DNA from: Gluconobacter roseus NBRC 3990 | Lineage (GTDB): Bacteria; Pseudomonadota; Alphaproteobacteria; Acetobacterales; Acetobacteraceae | Assembly: GCF_006538885.1 (NCBI RefSeq) | Contig: NZ_BJLY01000006.1 | Coordinates: 1 to 62,115, forward strand | Length of the DNA: 62,115 bases | Reading direction: 5' to 3' | In this document: one piece after another, positions 33,441-43,360 of the stretch | Layout of the letters: each line of letters starts with the position of its first letter | Position numbering within the stretch: position 1 is the stretch's first letter | The notes under the pieces: model-generated | Databases searched by the model: none | Told to the model about the DNA's origin: nothing | What the model saw: the letters and a program-made list of their open reading frames with translations, nothing else | Program-made: the position numbers and the translations under genes

Positions 33441-34480
33441 GGCGCGCGCTCCAGCAGGCAGGCATCGCCATACGAATAGAACCGCAATCCGTTGGCGATG
33501 GCGTAGGCATAGGCCTCACGCATGGTCTCGGTGCCGCTGAACGCGCAGACGAGCATGAACAGCGTCGAACGCGGCAGATGGAAGTTGGTCATCAGCACGT
33601 CCACCGCCTTGAAGCGGTATCCGGGTTTGATGAAAATGGAGGTCTCGCCACGCCATGGGGCAACGGTCCCGTCCTCACGGGCCGCGCTTTCCAGCAGGCG
33701 CAGGGACGTGGTGCCAACGGCCACGATCCGTCCGCCACGCGCACGGGTCTCGTTGATGGCAGCGGCGGTTTCCACGTCGATCTCGCCCCATTCCGCGTGC
33801 ATCTTGTGTTCGGCGATGGTGGAGCGGACAGGCAGGAATGTGCCCGCACCGACATGCAGCGTCAGCGTCCGGCGCTGGATGCCCTTTGCATCCAGTGCTG
33901 CGAGCACTTCAGGCGTGAAATGCAGGCCGGCCGTGGGGGCGGCCACGGCACCGCGATACTGCGAAAAAATGGTGCGGTAATCCGCATCGTCCTGCTTCGT
34001 CGGGCCGAAAGGACGCTCGATATAAGGGGGCAGAGCCAGCGCGCCAACCCGTTCGAGAAAGGCGTCGAACTCGTCTCCCTCAACCGAGAAGCGGATGCTG
34101 ACCGCGCCGTCACCTTCGTTCTCGATCACGGTCGCCGTGACCGGATCGTCACCAAAATGCAGGATGTCCTGCGGCTTCAGCTTGCGGGAATTGCGCGCCA
34201 GGGCATGCCAGCTTCCGTCCGCCAGAATACGGTCGAGCGTCAGGCCGATCTTTGCCTCGCCGCGTGTGGCCGCAAGCTGGGCGCGGATGACCGCCGTGTT
34301 GTTGGCAATCAGCAGATCGCCTTCACGCAGGAAATCCGGCAGGTCGCGGATCACATGCGGATCAGGCGGCAGACCGGGGCGGACATGCAGCAGCGTTGCA
34401 CTGTCACGCGGGCGGGCAGGCTCTGTCGCGATGTGGTCGCGCGGGAGTTCGAAGTCGAATGGGGCGAGATCATCCGTCAT
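33437..34480 (-). CDS. queA: S-adenosylmethionine:tRNA ribosyltransferase-isomerase
   Basis: A 347-residue enzyme that transfers and rearranges the ribosyl moiety of SAM onto preQ1 in tRNA, giving epoxyqueuosine. Conserved stretches are [15 protein letters not shown] (N-terminus), [26 protein letters not shown] and [17 protein letters not shown]. Length is typical. Its stop overlaps the tgt start (ATGA), the usual queA-tgt order. It is separated from the upstream PQQ dehydrogenase gene by a terminator. Confidence 0.97.
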   Translation of the reverse strand: MTDDLAPFDFELPRDHIATEPARPRDSATLLHVRPGLPPDPHVIRDLPDFLREGDLLIANNTAVIRAQLAATRGEAKIGLTLDRILADGSWHALARNSRKLKPQDILHFGDDPVTATVIENEGDGAVSIRFSVEGDEFDAFLERVGALALPPYIERPFGPTKQDDADYRTIFSQYRGAVAAPTAGLHFTPEVLAALDAKGIQRRTLTLHVGAGTFLPVRSTIAEHKMHAEWGEIDVETAAAINETRARGGRIVAVGTTSLRLLESAAREDGTVAPWRGETSIFIKPGYRFKAVDVLMTNFHLPRSTLFMLVCAFSGTETMREAYAYAIANGLRFYSYGDACLLERAP

Positions 34481-34512
34481 GGGGATGCTCTCTAGCAGGT
34501 TCAGCCCACATG

Positions 34513-34541
34513 AAAACGCCGGACCCGCAGGCCCGGCGCAT
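34513..34541 (-). terminator. terminator of the PQQ dehydrogenase gene
   Basis: On the minus strand CGCCGG pairs with CCGGCG (34538-34517) around a GC-rich loop, followed by TTTT. It lies between the dehydrogenase stop and queA. Confidence 0.65.
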
Positions 34542-34570
34542 CTTTTTGGATGAAAAATGCCTTTTCGGGC

Positions 34571-36991
34571 TTATTTCGGCAACGCGAAGGCCACGACCTC
34601 GTCGCTGTTCCGCGTTTTCAACCCGCCATGTCCGCCCACGGCCAGCACGACATACTGCCTGCCGTCCTCGCCCATATAGGTCATGGGCGTGGCGTTGCCG
34701 CCGGCATCAAGTTCGGTTCTGAACAGGGTATGCCCGTCATGACCATCCAGCACATGGAAGCTCTGGTCTGCCAGCGCGCCCATGAAAACGAGCCCATTGG
34801 GCGTCGTCACGCTGCCGCCCATAGAGAAAATGCTGGTGGGAAGGCCGACGGGCATCCGCAGCATGTTCGTCGGTCCGACATTCTTCGTGGTGCCGAGTGC
34901 GCGCTCCCAAATCAGCCGGCGATGAACAAGATCGATTGCCTGCATCTTGCCCCATGGCGGCGCAAGGCATGGAGCCCCAAACAGTCCAAGCCAGGGCTTG
35001 ATGACGGCGGCATAGGGCAGGCCATGCTGTGGGTTGTTGGTGAAAACGGGCTCCGGATAGGGCTGGTTCCAGCCATGCCAGGGTTTGAACAGACCTTCCT
35101 GCACGGCCCTGTCATGCGGCACGAGCGTCATGAGGAAGGGAATGAAGGTCGTATTGATATACAGGACGCCATGCGTCGGATCGATCGTTCCGCCATACCA
35201 GTCCGCCACGCCATCGAAGGCGGGGAAGCCGATCGTGCCCTGCTCGCTGGGCGGTGTGTAAAGGCCCTTGAAGCGCATGGAATGAAAGGCAATCCGGCAG
35301 GCGAGCTGGTCGAACGGTGTGGCGCCCCACAGATCGTCTTCTGTCAAATCGGGGCGACGCAGGTTCGGCATGTCCACTGAATAGGGCTGGGTCGGGGAAT
35401 AGCGTTCGTTAGGAATATCGCCGCCCGGAACAGGTTTTTCCTGCACGCGGTAGAACGGCTGGCCCGTCCGCCGATTCAGAACAAACAGTTCGCCCTGCTT
35501 CGTGGTCTGAACGAGGGCCGGGGTGAGCATACCGCTGGCATCCGGCAGATCGACCAGAGACGGGCCGACGGGAAGATCGAAATCCCACAGGTCATGATGC
35601 ACGGCCTGAAAATGCCACCGCTCTTCGCCGGTCGTCAGGTCCAGCGCAACAAGAGACGTGTCGTATTTCTCATCGAACGGGCGGCGTTTGACGCCATAAT
35701 AGTCCGGCGTGGCAATGCCGAGCGGCACATAGACCATGTTCAGCCCGGCATCAGCCGTATAGACGCCCCAGCCGTTCGGAGTTCCGCGTGTGAAGGTCTC
35801 ATTGGGACCGAGCGGACTATTGGCCGGAACGCGCCCCATGTCCCAGGCCCAGGCGAGCTGTCCGGTCGTGGCATCGAAGGCGCGGATGACACCGGAGGGT
35901 TCATCAACGGACTGGTCATCATAGACCCAGCCGCTCGTGACGATCCGGTTGTGCAGGACCATCGGCGGGGACGTGATGAAATGGAAGCCCGGCGGAATGG
36001 TGCCCATGCCGTCGCGGAGGTCGATCTTCCCATCATGTCCGAAGCTGTGACAGAGCTGCCCGGTCTCGGCATCAAGCGCGAAAAGTGTCGGCGGGGAGCC
36101 GGAATCCGTTGAGATGATGCGATGGGTGCAGTCCGTTGCTCCCGGAATATCGGCATAGGAAACGCCGCGGCAGGCCTGATAGATATTCGCGTCGAATTCT
36201 CCGCCCGGCCGGTAGTGCCAGACCTCCTTGCCGGTCGTGGCATCCAGCGCCACGACGTCACGGTGCGGCGTGCAGAAGAACAGACGGTTGCCGATCTTGA
36301 TGGGTGTGGCTTCGAAGCTGAACTCGCGGCCACGGGAGTTCTCGCCGGGTCGTGGCAGGTCCCCGCTGTGATAAACCCAGGCGACCTTCAGGTTATGGGC
36401 GTTCTGTGCGTTGATCTGCGTCGGGGCTGCAAAACGGTCTCCGGCCGGTGTGCCGCCATGGAATTGCCAGTCATTGGCGGCCATCTGGTCACCTCCGGAC
36501 AGGCTGGCTCCCGTTGAGCCCGGGAAGGGATTGAACTGCTGGTAGCGCTGGCCCGTGATGTACCAGCCGCAGGCGAACATGAAGACGAACAGCGCCAGAC
36601 AGCTTCCCATGCCACCCAGCACGGTTCCATTGACCCGGACATGGCTCCGGCTGTCCATCATCCGTCCGCCGACCCAGGGGCCGAACACCCACAGACCGAT
36701 GCCGGTGGGAAGAGCGAGGGGCGGAATGAGCCGCCAGCCATCAAGCCCGACACGCCATAGCGCCCAGATCAGGGTATAGGCCAGAAGGGCGGCATAGAGT
36801 GCCAGACCGGAACGCCGTCCCATGGTCAGCATGATACCGGACAGGATCATGAGCAGACCGGCCACGGCATAATAGAATGAACCACCCAGTGCGATGAGCC
36901 GCAGCCCCGGCAGGAAGAGGGCCAGTCCCAGTATGGCGAGGCCAATACCGGTCAGGGTCTGCAATAACGGCCGGGCGGGAGACGACGCCAT
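34571..36991 (-). CDS. membrane-bound PQQ-dependent dehydrogenase (glucose/quinate/polyol type)
   Basis: An 806-residue quinoprotein of the membrane-bound glucose dehydrogenase family. Five hydrophobic segments in residues 10-150 anchor it in the inner membrane and would pass electrons to ubiquinone. The eight-bladed PQQ propeller fills the rest, with DWQFHGGTPAGDRF at its start and AVHHDLWDFDLPVGP, near the catalytic Asp region of glucose dehydrogenase, about midway. Length fits the family. Its N-terminal region differs from the G. oxydans glucose dehydrogenase as I remember it, so it may be a paralogue acting on quinate/shikimate, inositol or another polyol. Confidence 0.88.
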   Translation of the reverse strand: MASSPARPLLQTLTGIGLAILGLALFLPGLRLIALGGSFYYAVAGLLMILSGIMLTMGRRSGLALYAALLAYTLIWALWRVGLDGWRLIPPLALPTGIGLWVFGPWVGGRMMDSRSHVRVNGTVLGGMGSCLALFVFMFACGWYITGQRYQQFNPFPGSTGASLSGGDQMAANDWQFHGGTPAGDRFAAPTQINAQNAHNLKVAWVYHSGDLPRPGENSRGREFSFEATPIKIGNRLFFCTPHRDVVALDATTGKEVWHYRPGGEFDANIYQACRGVSYADIPGATDCTHRIISTDSGSPPTLFALDAETGQLCHSFGHDGKIDLRDGMGTIPPGFHFITSPPMVLHNRIVTSGWVYDDQSVDEPSGVIRAFDATTGQLAWAWDMGRVPANSPLGPNETFTRGTPNGWGVYTADAGLNMVYVPLGIATPDYYGVKRRPFDEKYDTSLVALDLTTGEERWHFQAVHHDLWDFDLPVGPSLVDLPDASGMLTPALVQTTKQGELFVLNRRTGQPFYRVQEKPVPGGDIPNERYSPTQPYSVDMPNLRRPDLTEDDLWGATPFDQLACRIAFHSMRFKGLYTPPSEQGTIGFPAFDGVADWYGGTIDPTHGVLYINTTFIPFLMTLVPHDRAVQEGLFKPWHGWNQPYPEPVFTNNPQHGLPYAAVIKPWLGLFGAPCLAPPWGKMQAIDLVHRRLIWERALGTTKNVGPTNMLRMPVGLPTSIFSMGGSVTTPNGLVFMGALADQSFHVLDGHDGHTLFRTELDAGGNATPMTYMGEDGRQYVVLAVGGHGGLKTRNSDEVVAFALPK

Positions 36992-37119
36992 GGATGTTTT
37001 TCCTTCGGAATGGATCTGAAGGATCTAAAGCGCAGCGTCAGAACGGGGTTTCTTTAAAATAAAAGTGCAGGACTGCAGTTGGGCAGCATTGAACATGACC
37101 GGCTGCCCGCGGCCTGAAA

Positions 37120-37383
37120 TCATGCGGAAACGCTGAGCAGATGGCTCGTATCGCTGCTGGAACCGGAGTTCGAAGAACCGCCGGATGTTGTTTCCGAAAT
37201 GATGTTGCCCTGGGCGTCTTCGACGATGGTCGTCGTGGAGCCATCGGCATTCGTCTTGGTCGTGGTGGTTTCCTGCGTGGAGGACGTTCCGCTCGACGAC
37301 GAGGACGAACTGGAAGACGACGCGCTGCCGGAGCTGTAGAGGCTGCTCATAGCGGAAGAGCCGATGGAGGAAATGCTTGTCAT
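37120..37383 (-). CDS. small Ser/Thr-rich low-complexity protein
   Basis: An 87-residue protein. I start it at the ATG at 37383 because ACGGAGT lies about 10 bases upstream. It is made of a poly-Ser stretch (Ser runs up to ten residues, about 20-32), a Thr-rich segment with Lys and Asp (TTTTKTNADGSTTTIVEDAQGNIISETT) and a Ser/Gly tail. It has no signal peptide or membrane segment. Function unknown. Repeated GTTACAT motifs lie upstream. Confidence 0.55.
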   Translation of the reverse strand: MTSISSIGSSAMSSLYSSGSASSSSSSSSSSGTSSTQETTTTKTNADGSTTTIVEDAQGNIISETTSGGSSNSGSSSDTSHLLSVSA

Positions 37384-37564
37384 GAGAAAAAGACTCCGTG
37401 GGATAGGAACGAAGTCATTTTCGGAGCAGAAGGTTAATAAAGGATAAGGGACCATGTAACCGAGTGATACGGATTGTATAAGGCCATGAACCGCGCGGCT
37501 GTTACATTGAGGATTGAGCGCCTGTTACATTCAGAATAGACGCTCGCACCGAAAATCCGAGGCC

Positions 37565-38347
37565 TCATTTCATGCCGGGCAGCTTCTTTGCGGCCTGCCA
37601 GAGGGCTTCCATCGTCGGAAGGTCCTGTTCGGCCATGGTCTGTCCCTTCTGGGCGAGCATGGCTTCCATGGCCTCAAAGCGACGGGTGAACTTGTCGTTG
37701 CTGCGGCGCAGGGCGGCTTCAGGGTCGATATCCAGTTTGCGGGCAAGGCTTGCGACCGTGAAGAGAACATCGCCCAGTTCGTCCTCGATCCGGTCATGGT
37801 CTCCGCCAATTTCGGCTTTCAGTTCGTCGATCTCTTCATGGACCTTGTCGAGAATGCCGGTGGCATCGTCCCAGTCGAAGCCCACGCGGGCCGCGCGGCG
37901 TGTCAGCTTGGCGGCGCGCATCAGGGCAGGAAGGGGCAGGGCGACACCCGCCAGCGTGCCATATTCCGCCTTGCGCTGGCGCTCGGCTTCCTTTTCCCGC
38001 TCCCATGTGTCGTCATCCAGCGCAGCATCGCCGAAAACATGAGGGTGACGGCGCACAAGCTTGTCGGCGATCGTGCCTGCGACGGTCTCGAAGTCGAAAT
38101 GCCCGGCTTCCGAGGCCATCTGGGCCTGAAAGACGACCTGAAGCAGCAGGTCGCCCAGTTCGTCCGGAATGGCCTCGCGGTCGTCACGGGCGATGGCGTC
38201 CATGACTTCATAGGCCTCCTCGATTGCGAACGGGGCAATCGTGGCCGGGGTCTGTTCCACGTCCCAGGGACAGCCACTCTCGGGGTCGCGCAGGCGCTTC
38301 ATGACATCCAGCAGGCGGTCGATCTGCCGGGGGGAAGACTGGGTCAT
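37565..38347 (-). CDS. mazG: nucleoside triphosphate pyrophosphohydrolase MazG
   Basis: A 260-residue enzyme that hydrolyses (d)NTPs to NMP and pyrophosphate, cleansing the pool of damaged nucleotides and affecting ppGpp levels. It has the two tandem MazG domains of the full-length form. The first has CPWDVEQT and EEAYEVMDAI plus ELGDLLLQV; the second has HEEIDELKAEI plus EDELGDVLFTV, each with acidic metal-binding residues. It diverges from argC. Confidence 0.95.
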   Translation of the reverse strand: MTQSSPRQIDRLLDVMKRLRDPESGCPWDVEQTPATIAPFAIEEAYEVMDAIARDDREAIPDELGDLLLQVVFQAQMASEAGHFDFETVAGTIADKLVRRHPHVFGDAALDDDTWEREKEAERQRKAEYGTLAGVALPLPALMRAAKLTRRAARVGFDWDDATGILDKVHEEIDELKAEIGGDHDRIEDELGDVLFTVASLARKLDIDPEAALRRSNDKFTRRFEAMEAMLAQKGQTMAEQDLPTMEALWQAAKKLPGMK

Positions 38348-38521
38348 GGAAACATCCTGCTGTTATCGTGCTGCAAGGTTCATACCCGCGTGGCTTCATG
38401 GATGAAAGCGCCGGGAAGGGGGGCAGCGGGTGACAGCATGACATTCCCGACGTAAAACGACTGCCGGACGTTTCAGGCACCTGCCGGGGCGGAACGGATT
38501 TGCAGACAGGGTGGATGGCGC

Positions 38522-39421
38522 ATGGCACGCATTTTCATTGATGGGGAAGCAGGCACGACAGGTCTGGGCATCCGCCAGCGGATCGAGGCACTTCCCGTGT
38601 CTTATGGTCTGGAAATCCTGTCCATCGACCCGGCTCTGCGCAAGGATACGGCAGCGCGCCGCTCCATGCTTGAGCAGGCCGATGTCGCCATTCTGTGCCT
38701 TCCGGATGATGCCGCCCGGGAAACGGTCGCGCTGGCGGAGGGGCTGGATGTCAGGATTCTGGATGCCAGCACGGCGCACCGGATTGCCGATGGCTGGGTC
38801 TATGGTTTCCCGGAAATGGACGCGGAACAGGAAGCTGCCATCAAAAGCGCGCGGTTTGTCGCCAATCCCGGCTGTTACCCGACGGGGGCCATTGCCCTGA
38901 TGCGGCCGCTGGTGCGGGCAGGGCTGCTTCCGGCCGATCACCCCGTCTCGATCAACGCCGTCTCCGGCTATAGCGGGGCAGGACGGGTTGCGATCGAGGA
39001 GCATGAAAAGAACGGCGGGCCGGCTTTCTTCCTGTATGGGCTGAACCTCAAGCACAAGCATTTGCCTGAAATCCGGCACTATTCGGGCCTGACGCGCCAG
39101 CCGCTGTTCGTGCCGTCGGTCGGGCATTTCCCGCAGGGCATGATCGTCTCCATCCCGCTGCACCTGAAGGATCTGCCGGGGCAGCCCTCTGCCGCGGAAC
39201 TCGAAGCCGTGCTGCAGGACGCTTACGAAGGATGCGCCCATGTGCGCGTTGTCCCGGCCGAAACCCGGCTTGAGGCTGACACCCTCGCCAATACGGACGA
39301 CATGGAACTGCGCGTTCATCATAATGGCGAGCAGGTCGTTCTGACCGCGCGGCTGGACAATCTGGGCAAGGGGGCCTCGGGCGCTGCGATCCAGAACCTG
39401 CTTCTGATGCTGGGGCTTTAA
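38522..39421 (+). CDS. argC: N-acetyl-gamma-glutamyl-phosphate reductase (short form)
   Basis: A 299-residue NADPH enzyme of arginine biosynthesis reducing N-acetylglutamyl phosphate to the semialdehyde. The catalytic Cys118 sits in ANPGCYPTG. The N-terminal GEAGTTGLGIR is the nucleotide-binding loop of the short (type 2) class, which is about 40-50 residues shorter than the E. coli type. GHFPQGMIVSIPL supports the assignment. It is followed by tRNA-Leu. Confidence 0.95.
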   Translation: MARIFIDGEAGTTGLGIRQRIEALPVSYGLEILSIDPALRKDTAARRSMLEQADVAILCLPDDAARETVALAEGLDVRILDASTAHRIADGWVYGFPEMDAEQEAAIKSARFVANPGCYPTGAIALMRPLVRAGLLPADHPVSINAVSGYSGAGRVAIEEHEKNGGPAFFLYGLNLKHKHLPEIRHYSGLTRQPLFVPSVGHFPQGMIVSIPLHLKDLPGQPSAAELEAVLQDAYEGCAHVRVVPAETRLEADTLANTDDMELRVHHNGEQVVLTARLDNLGKGASGAAIQNLLLMLGL

Positions 39422-39495
39422 AGCCTGCATTTTAAGGCCCGGATTTTGCACTCTGGCACTTTTGCCGGGAATGCATTAGGGTTCGGGCCGCCCGC

Positions 39496-39579
39496 GCGAG
39501 AGTGGCGGAACGGTAGACGCAGTCGGCTCAAAATCGACCGCCGAAAGGCATAGGGGTTCGAGTCCCCTCTCTCGCACCA
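39496..39579 (+). tRNA. tRNA-Leu (anticodon CAA)
   Basis: 84 bases with acceptor GCGAGAG/CTCTCGC, a long variable arm, anticodon loop CTCAAAA giving CAA, T-arm GGGG-TTCGAGT-CCCC, and CCA encoded. It reads UUG codons. Confidence 0.95.
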
Positions 39580-39633
39580 TGAGCGGTCATTTCCTGCCGG
39601 AATGGCCTCAGGACCGATCAGCCCGGAACGAGC

Positions 39634-40791
39634 ATGTCCAAGCCGACTGTCAAACCCTCCCGCCCGTTCTTTTCCTCAGGTCCCTGCGCCAAGCGTCCCG
39701 GATGGTCACTCTCCGGTCTGGACCAGGCGCTGCTGGGCCGTTCGCACCGTGCGCCGGAAGGTCGCGCGCGCCTTAAAGAGGTCATCACGCGCTCAAAAGA
39801 CCTGCTCGGCATTCCGTCGGACTGGCGCGTCGGCATTGTCCCGGCCTCCGATACGGGCGCTGTGGAAATGATCCTGTGGGCACTGGCCGGTGAGCGCGGG
39901 ATCGACGTCCTGTCCTTCGAAAGCTTCTCCGGAACCTGGGCGCAGGATCTGCGCGACGTCCTGAAAATCGAGGATCTGCGGGTTCTGGACGCGCCCTATG
40001 GCGAGCTGCCGGATCTGACGAAAGTGGACTGGACCCGCGATGTCGTCCTGACATGGAACGGCACCACATCGGGTGTCTGCATCCCGGATGCCAGTGCCAT
40101 TCCGGCCGAGCACGAGGGTCTGGTCATCTGCGATGCAACCTCTGCGGCCTTTGCGATGGATTTGCCCTGGGACCGGCTCGATATCGTGACATGGTCCTGG
40201 CAGAAGGCTCTTGGCGGCGAGGCCGCGCATGGCATGGTAGCGCTGAGCCCGCGTGCGGCCGCCCGTCTGGCCCAGCCGTCTCCGCGTCCGCTGCCCAAGA
40301 TTTTCCGTCTGGCCAACAAGAAGGGCGTGATCGAAGCCATCTTCGAAGGCGATACGATCAATACGCCGTCCATGCTCTGCGTTGAGGACGCTCTGGACGG
40401 TCTGCGCTGGGCTGAACAGATTGGTGGTCTTCCGGCTCTAAAAGCTCGTTCGCAGCAGAATCTGGCTGCCGTGACGAAGTGGATTGCGACAGCGGACTGG
40501 GTGTCCTTCCTGTCCGCCAAGGAAGAGACGCGATCCAGCACGTCCATCTGTCTGAAAATCACGCCCCCCTGGTTTGAAAGCCTGTCAGCCGAAGCAAAGG
40601 GCAAGGCCGTCAAGCATCTGACGGGCCTCGTGGCGAAGGAAGGCGCGGGTTACGATCTCGCATCCTATCGTGATGCCCCGGCCGGGCTGCGGATCTGGGG
40701 TGGGGCCACGGTCGAGACGGCCGATATCGAAGCGCTGCTGCCCTGGCTGGACTGGGCGCATGAGCAGACCCGTGCGGAGTTTTCGGCATGA
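39634..40791 (+). CDS. serC: phosphoserine aminotransferase
   Basis: A 385-residue PLP enzyme converting 3-phosphohydroxypyruvate and glutamate to phosphoserine. It is of the alphaproteobacterial type, with N-terminal [13 protein letters not shown] and [10 protein letters not shown]. The PLP lysine is in [15 protein letters not shown] (about residue 190). Length is normal. The hisZ start overlaps its stop (ATGA), so serC and hisZ form an operon that continues towards purA. Confidence 0.93.
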   Translation: MSKPTVKPSRPFFSSGPCAKRPGWSLSGLDQALLGRSHRAPEGRARLKEVITRSKDLLGIPSDWRVGIVPASDTGAVEMILWALAGERGIDVLSFESFSGTWAQDLRDVLKIEDLRVLDAPYGELPDLTKVDWTRDVVLTWNGTTSGVCIPDASAIPAEHEGLVICDATSAAFAMDLPWDRLDIVTWSWQKALGGEAAHGMVALSPRAAARLAQPSPRPLPKIFRLANKKGVIEAIFEGDTINTPSMLCVEDALDGLRWAEQIGGLPALKARSQQNLAAVTKWIATADWVSFLSAKEETRSSTSICLKITPPWFESLSAEAKGKAVKHLTGLVAKEGAGYDLASYRDAPAGLRIWGGATVETADIEALLPWLDWAHEQTRAEFSA

Positions 40792-41927
40792 GCCTGTATT
40801 CCGAGACCCCGAGCGCCGCGCTTCTGCCGTCTGGTTTTGCCGACCTTCTTCCCGGTGAAGCCGAAGCGGAAGCCCGCGGCATCGCCAGCGTGATGGAGGC
40901 CTTTTCCCGTCATGGCTATCAGCGCGTCCGTCCGCCCCTGCTGGAGTTCGAAACGTCGCTTCTTGGCGGATCGGGCGAATCCCTCGCACCCCAGACCTTC
41001 CGCCTGATGGATCCCAACTCGCATCGCATGATGGCGCTGCGTCCGGACATGACGACACAGATTGCGCGCATTGCGAGCATCCGCCTTCAGGACGCGCCGC
41101 GCCCGTTGCGCCTGTCCTATTCAGGAAGCTGCATCGTTGTCGGAACGCCGGGCCGCGAAGCAGACCGTCAGGTCTCGCAGGCCGGGATCGAACTGATCGG
41201 TCCCGACAGCGCGCAGGCTGATGCGGAAGTCATTGCGCTTGGTGCGAAGGCTCTCGCGGAACTTGGAATTGAAGGCGTGTCCTTCGATCTGTCCATGCCC
41301 GCACTGGCTCTGGGCCTGATCGAGGGCGTCATTTCCGAAGCCGATCGTGAACCGCTGCTGCATGCGCTGGATCGCAAGGATGCCAGCGCCGTGGCAGAGT
41401 TGGGTGGTCCGATTGCCGGGATGCTGGCGGTCATGCTGCGCGCTGCCGGCCCTGCCGACCGTGCGCTGGATCTGCTGGCTTCGCTGGATTACCCCAAGGA
41501 TGTCGTTGGTCATTTCGAGCGTCTGGCGGCATCCGTGGCAGCAATCCGCGAGCGCAGCCCGGATCTGCGTCTGACGATTGATCCCGTCGATTTCCGTGGG
41601 TGGCGCTATCATACCGGACTATGTGTGACGGTGTTCTCTACCAGTTCGCGTGAGGAACTGGGACGGGGAGGCCGCTATCTGGCCGGGCAGGAGCCTGCCT
41701 GTGGCCTGACGCTTCGTCCGCAGGCCCTTCTGCGCGCAGCTCCGGTCTCCGCGTCCCGTCCGCGTTGTTACGTTCCGGTTGATCTTGATGCGGTCAGTCT
41801 CTCCGGGCTGCACAAAGCCGGTTACGCCACGGTCTCTGCTTTATCGCACGACGAAGACGCGGCCGCTCAGGCACGGCATCTGCGCTGCACCCATGTCTGG
41901 AAGGATGGTGCGGCCCAGCCGCTCTGA
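40788..41927 (+). CDS. hisZ: ATP phosphoribosyltransferase regulatory subunit
   Basis: A 379-residue class II aminoacyl-tRNA-synthetase-like protein that pairs with the short form of HisG in the first step of histidine synthesis. Motif-2-like segments are visible: [14 protein letters not shown] and [11 protein letters not shown]. No tRNA-binding domain is present, as expected for HisZ rather than HisS. hisG is not in the window. It overlaps serC and lies 54 bases before purA. Confidence 0.9.
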   Translation: MSLYSETPSAALLPSGFADLLPGEAEAEARGIASVMEAFSRHGYQRVRPPLLEFETSLLGGSGESLAPQTFRLMDPNSHRMMALRPDMTTQIARIASIRLQDAPRPLRLSYSGSCIVVGTPGREADRQVSQAGIELIGPDSAQADAEVIALGAKALAELGIEGVSFDLSMPALALGLIEGVISEADREPLLHALDRKDASAVAELGGPIAGMLAVMLRAAGPADRALDLLASLDYPKDVVGHFERLAASVAAIRERSPDLRLTIDPVDFRGWRYHTGLCVTVFSTSSREELGRGGRYLAGQEPACGLTLRPQALLRAAPVSASRPRCYVPVDLDAVSLSGLHKAGYATVSALSHDEDAAAQARHLRCTHVWKDGAAQPL

Positions 41928-41981
41928 CCCACCGTTTCTTTTCGTTTTTCCCCAGTCTCGTCAGTTCTAGGAAGTCAGCTC

Positions 41982-43271
41982 ATGTCCAACGTCACCGTGA
42001 TCGGAACCCAGTGGGGGGACGAGGGTAAAGGCAAGATCGTCGACTGGCTCGCCAGCCGCGCCGATATCGTTGTCCGCTTTCAGGGTGGTCACAATGCCGG
42101 TCACACGCTGGTCGTGGGCGATCAGGTCTACAAGTTGTCCCTGCTGCCGTCCGGTCTGGTTCGCGGCAAGATCGGTGTGATCGGTAATGGCGTCGTCGTA
42201 GACCCGAAGGCCCTGATGACCGAGATCGACCGCGTGACGGCGCAGGGTCTGGTTGTCACGCCCGAGACGCTGTGGATCGCCGAGAACGCGCCGCTGATCC
42301 TGCCGGTTCATGGTGCGCTCGACCGGGCCCGTGAAGCCGCCCGTGGCGACCACAAAATTGGCACGACCGGTCGTGGCATCGGTCCGGCCTATGAAGACAA
42401 GGTGGCTCGTCGCGCCATTCGCATCTGCGATCTGGCCGAACCCGAGACGCTGGACTGGAAGCTGGACGAACTGCTCCTGCACCACAACACGCTGCTTGCC
42501 GGTCTGGGTGCCGAGACGTTCACCAAGGAGCAGCTCAAGGACTTCCTGGCCGAGATCACGCCGCGTCTGCTACCGTTCTCCTGCCAGGTCTGGGATTGTC
42601 TGGACGAAGCCCGTCGTGCCGGTCGCCGCATCCTGTTCGAAGGTGCACAGGCCGTCATGCTGGACGTCGATCACGGCACTTATCCGTTCGTCACGAGCTC
42701 CAACACGGTTGCGGCCGTCGCGGCATCGGGCAGTGGCGTCAGCCCGTCTTCTGTTGGTTTCGTACTCGGGATTGCCAAGGCCTACACGACCCGTGTGGGT
42801 GAGGGGCCGTTCCCGACCGAACTGCACGATCAGACTGGCCGCACTCTTGGTGAGCGTGGGCATGAGTTCGGCACCGTCACCGGTCGTCCGCGTCGCTGCG
42901 GCTGGTTCGATGCGGTCCTGATCCGTCGTGCCGTTCGCGTCGGTGGTGTCAGCGGTATTGCCCTGACGAAGCTCGACGTTCTCGATGGTCTGGACGAAAT
43001 CTCCATCTGCGTCGGTTATGAGTTGGACGGCCAGAAAATCGAGACCTTCCCGTCGGCTCCGGGTGCACAGGCCCGCGTCAAGCCGGTTTACGAGACGATG
43101 CCGGGCTGGAAGGAAACGACCGCAGGTGCCCGTTCCTGGGCCGAGCTTCCGGCACAGGCTATCAAGTATGTCCGCCGTATCGAGGAACTGATCGAAGCCC
43201 CGGTGACGCTGCTGTCTACCAGCCCGGAACGCGACGACACCATCCTGATGCGCGATCCGTTCGAAGACTGA
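41982..43271 (+). CDS. purA: adenylosuccinate synthetase
   Basis: A 429-residue GTP-dependent enzyme joining IMP and aspartate on the way to AMP. The GTP loop [16 protein letters not shown] starts at residue 8, NAGHT follows at about 39, and the [14 protein letters not shown] and C-terminal TKLDVLDGL motifs are intact. Length is typical. It probably shares transcription with serC-hisZ. Confidence 0.97.
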   Translation: MSNVTVIGTQWGDEGKGKIVDWLASRADIVVRFQGGHNAGHTLVVGDQVYKLSLLPSGLVRGKIGVIGNGVVVDPKALMTEIDRVTAQGLVVTPETLWIAENAPLILPVHGALDRAREAARGDHKIGTTGRGIGPAYEDKVARRAIRICDLAEPETLDWKLDELLLHHNTLLAGLGAETFTKEQLKDFLAEITPRLLPFSCQVWDCLDEARRAGRRILFEGAQAVMLDVDHGTYPFVTSSNTVAAVAASGSGVSPSSVGFVLGIAKAYTTRVGEGPFPTELHDQTGRTLGERGHEFGTVTGRPRRCGWFDAVLIRRAVRVGGVSGIALTKLDVLDGLDEISICVGYELDGQKIETFPSAPGAQARVKPVYETMPGWKETTAGARSWAELPAQAIKYVRRIEELIEAPVTLLSTSPERDDTILMRDPFED

Positions 43272-43315
43272 TCTTCCGCTTCTGGAATCGGTCGTTGCAT
43301 TAACGAAGTCTCAAT

Positions 43316-43344
43316 CCCTGTCCGGCACAAAAGACCGGATAGGG
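43316..43344 (+). promoter_or_regulatory. stem-loop just upstream of the pseudokinase gene
   Basis: CCCTGTCCGG (43316-43325) pairs with CCGGATAGGG (43335-43344), ten pairs with one G-T, around the loop CACAAAAGA. It ends 17 bases before the ATG at 43361 and lacks a T-run. It could stabilise the purA 3' end or control translation of the next gene. Confidence 0.45.
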
Positions 43345-43360
43345 AAACAACGGGATTTCA

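Noticed and set aside
38396-39451. Open frame of 351 codons antisense to argC
   Set aside because: Covers argC exactly, including its catalytic cysteine region; no ribosome site.
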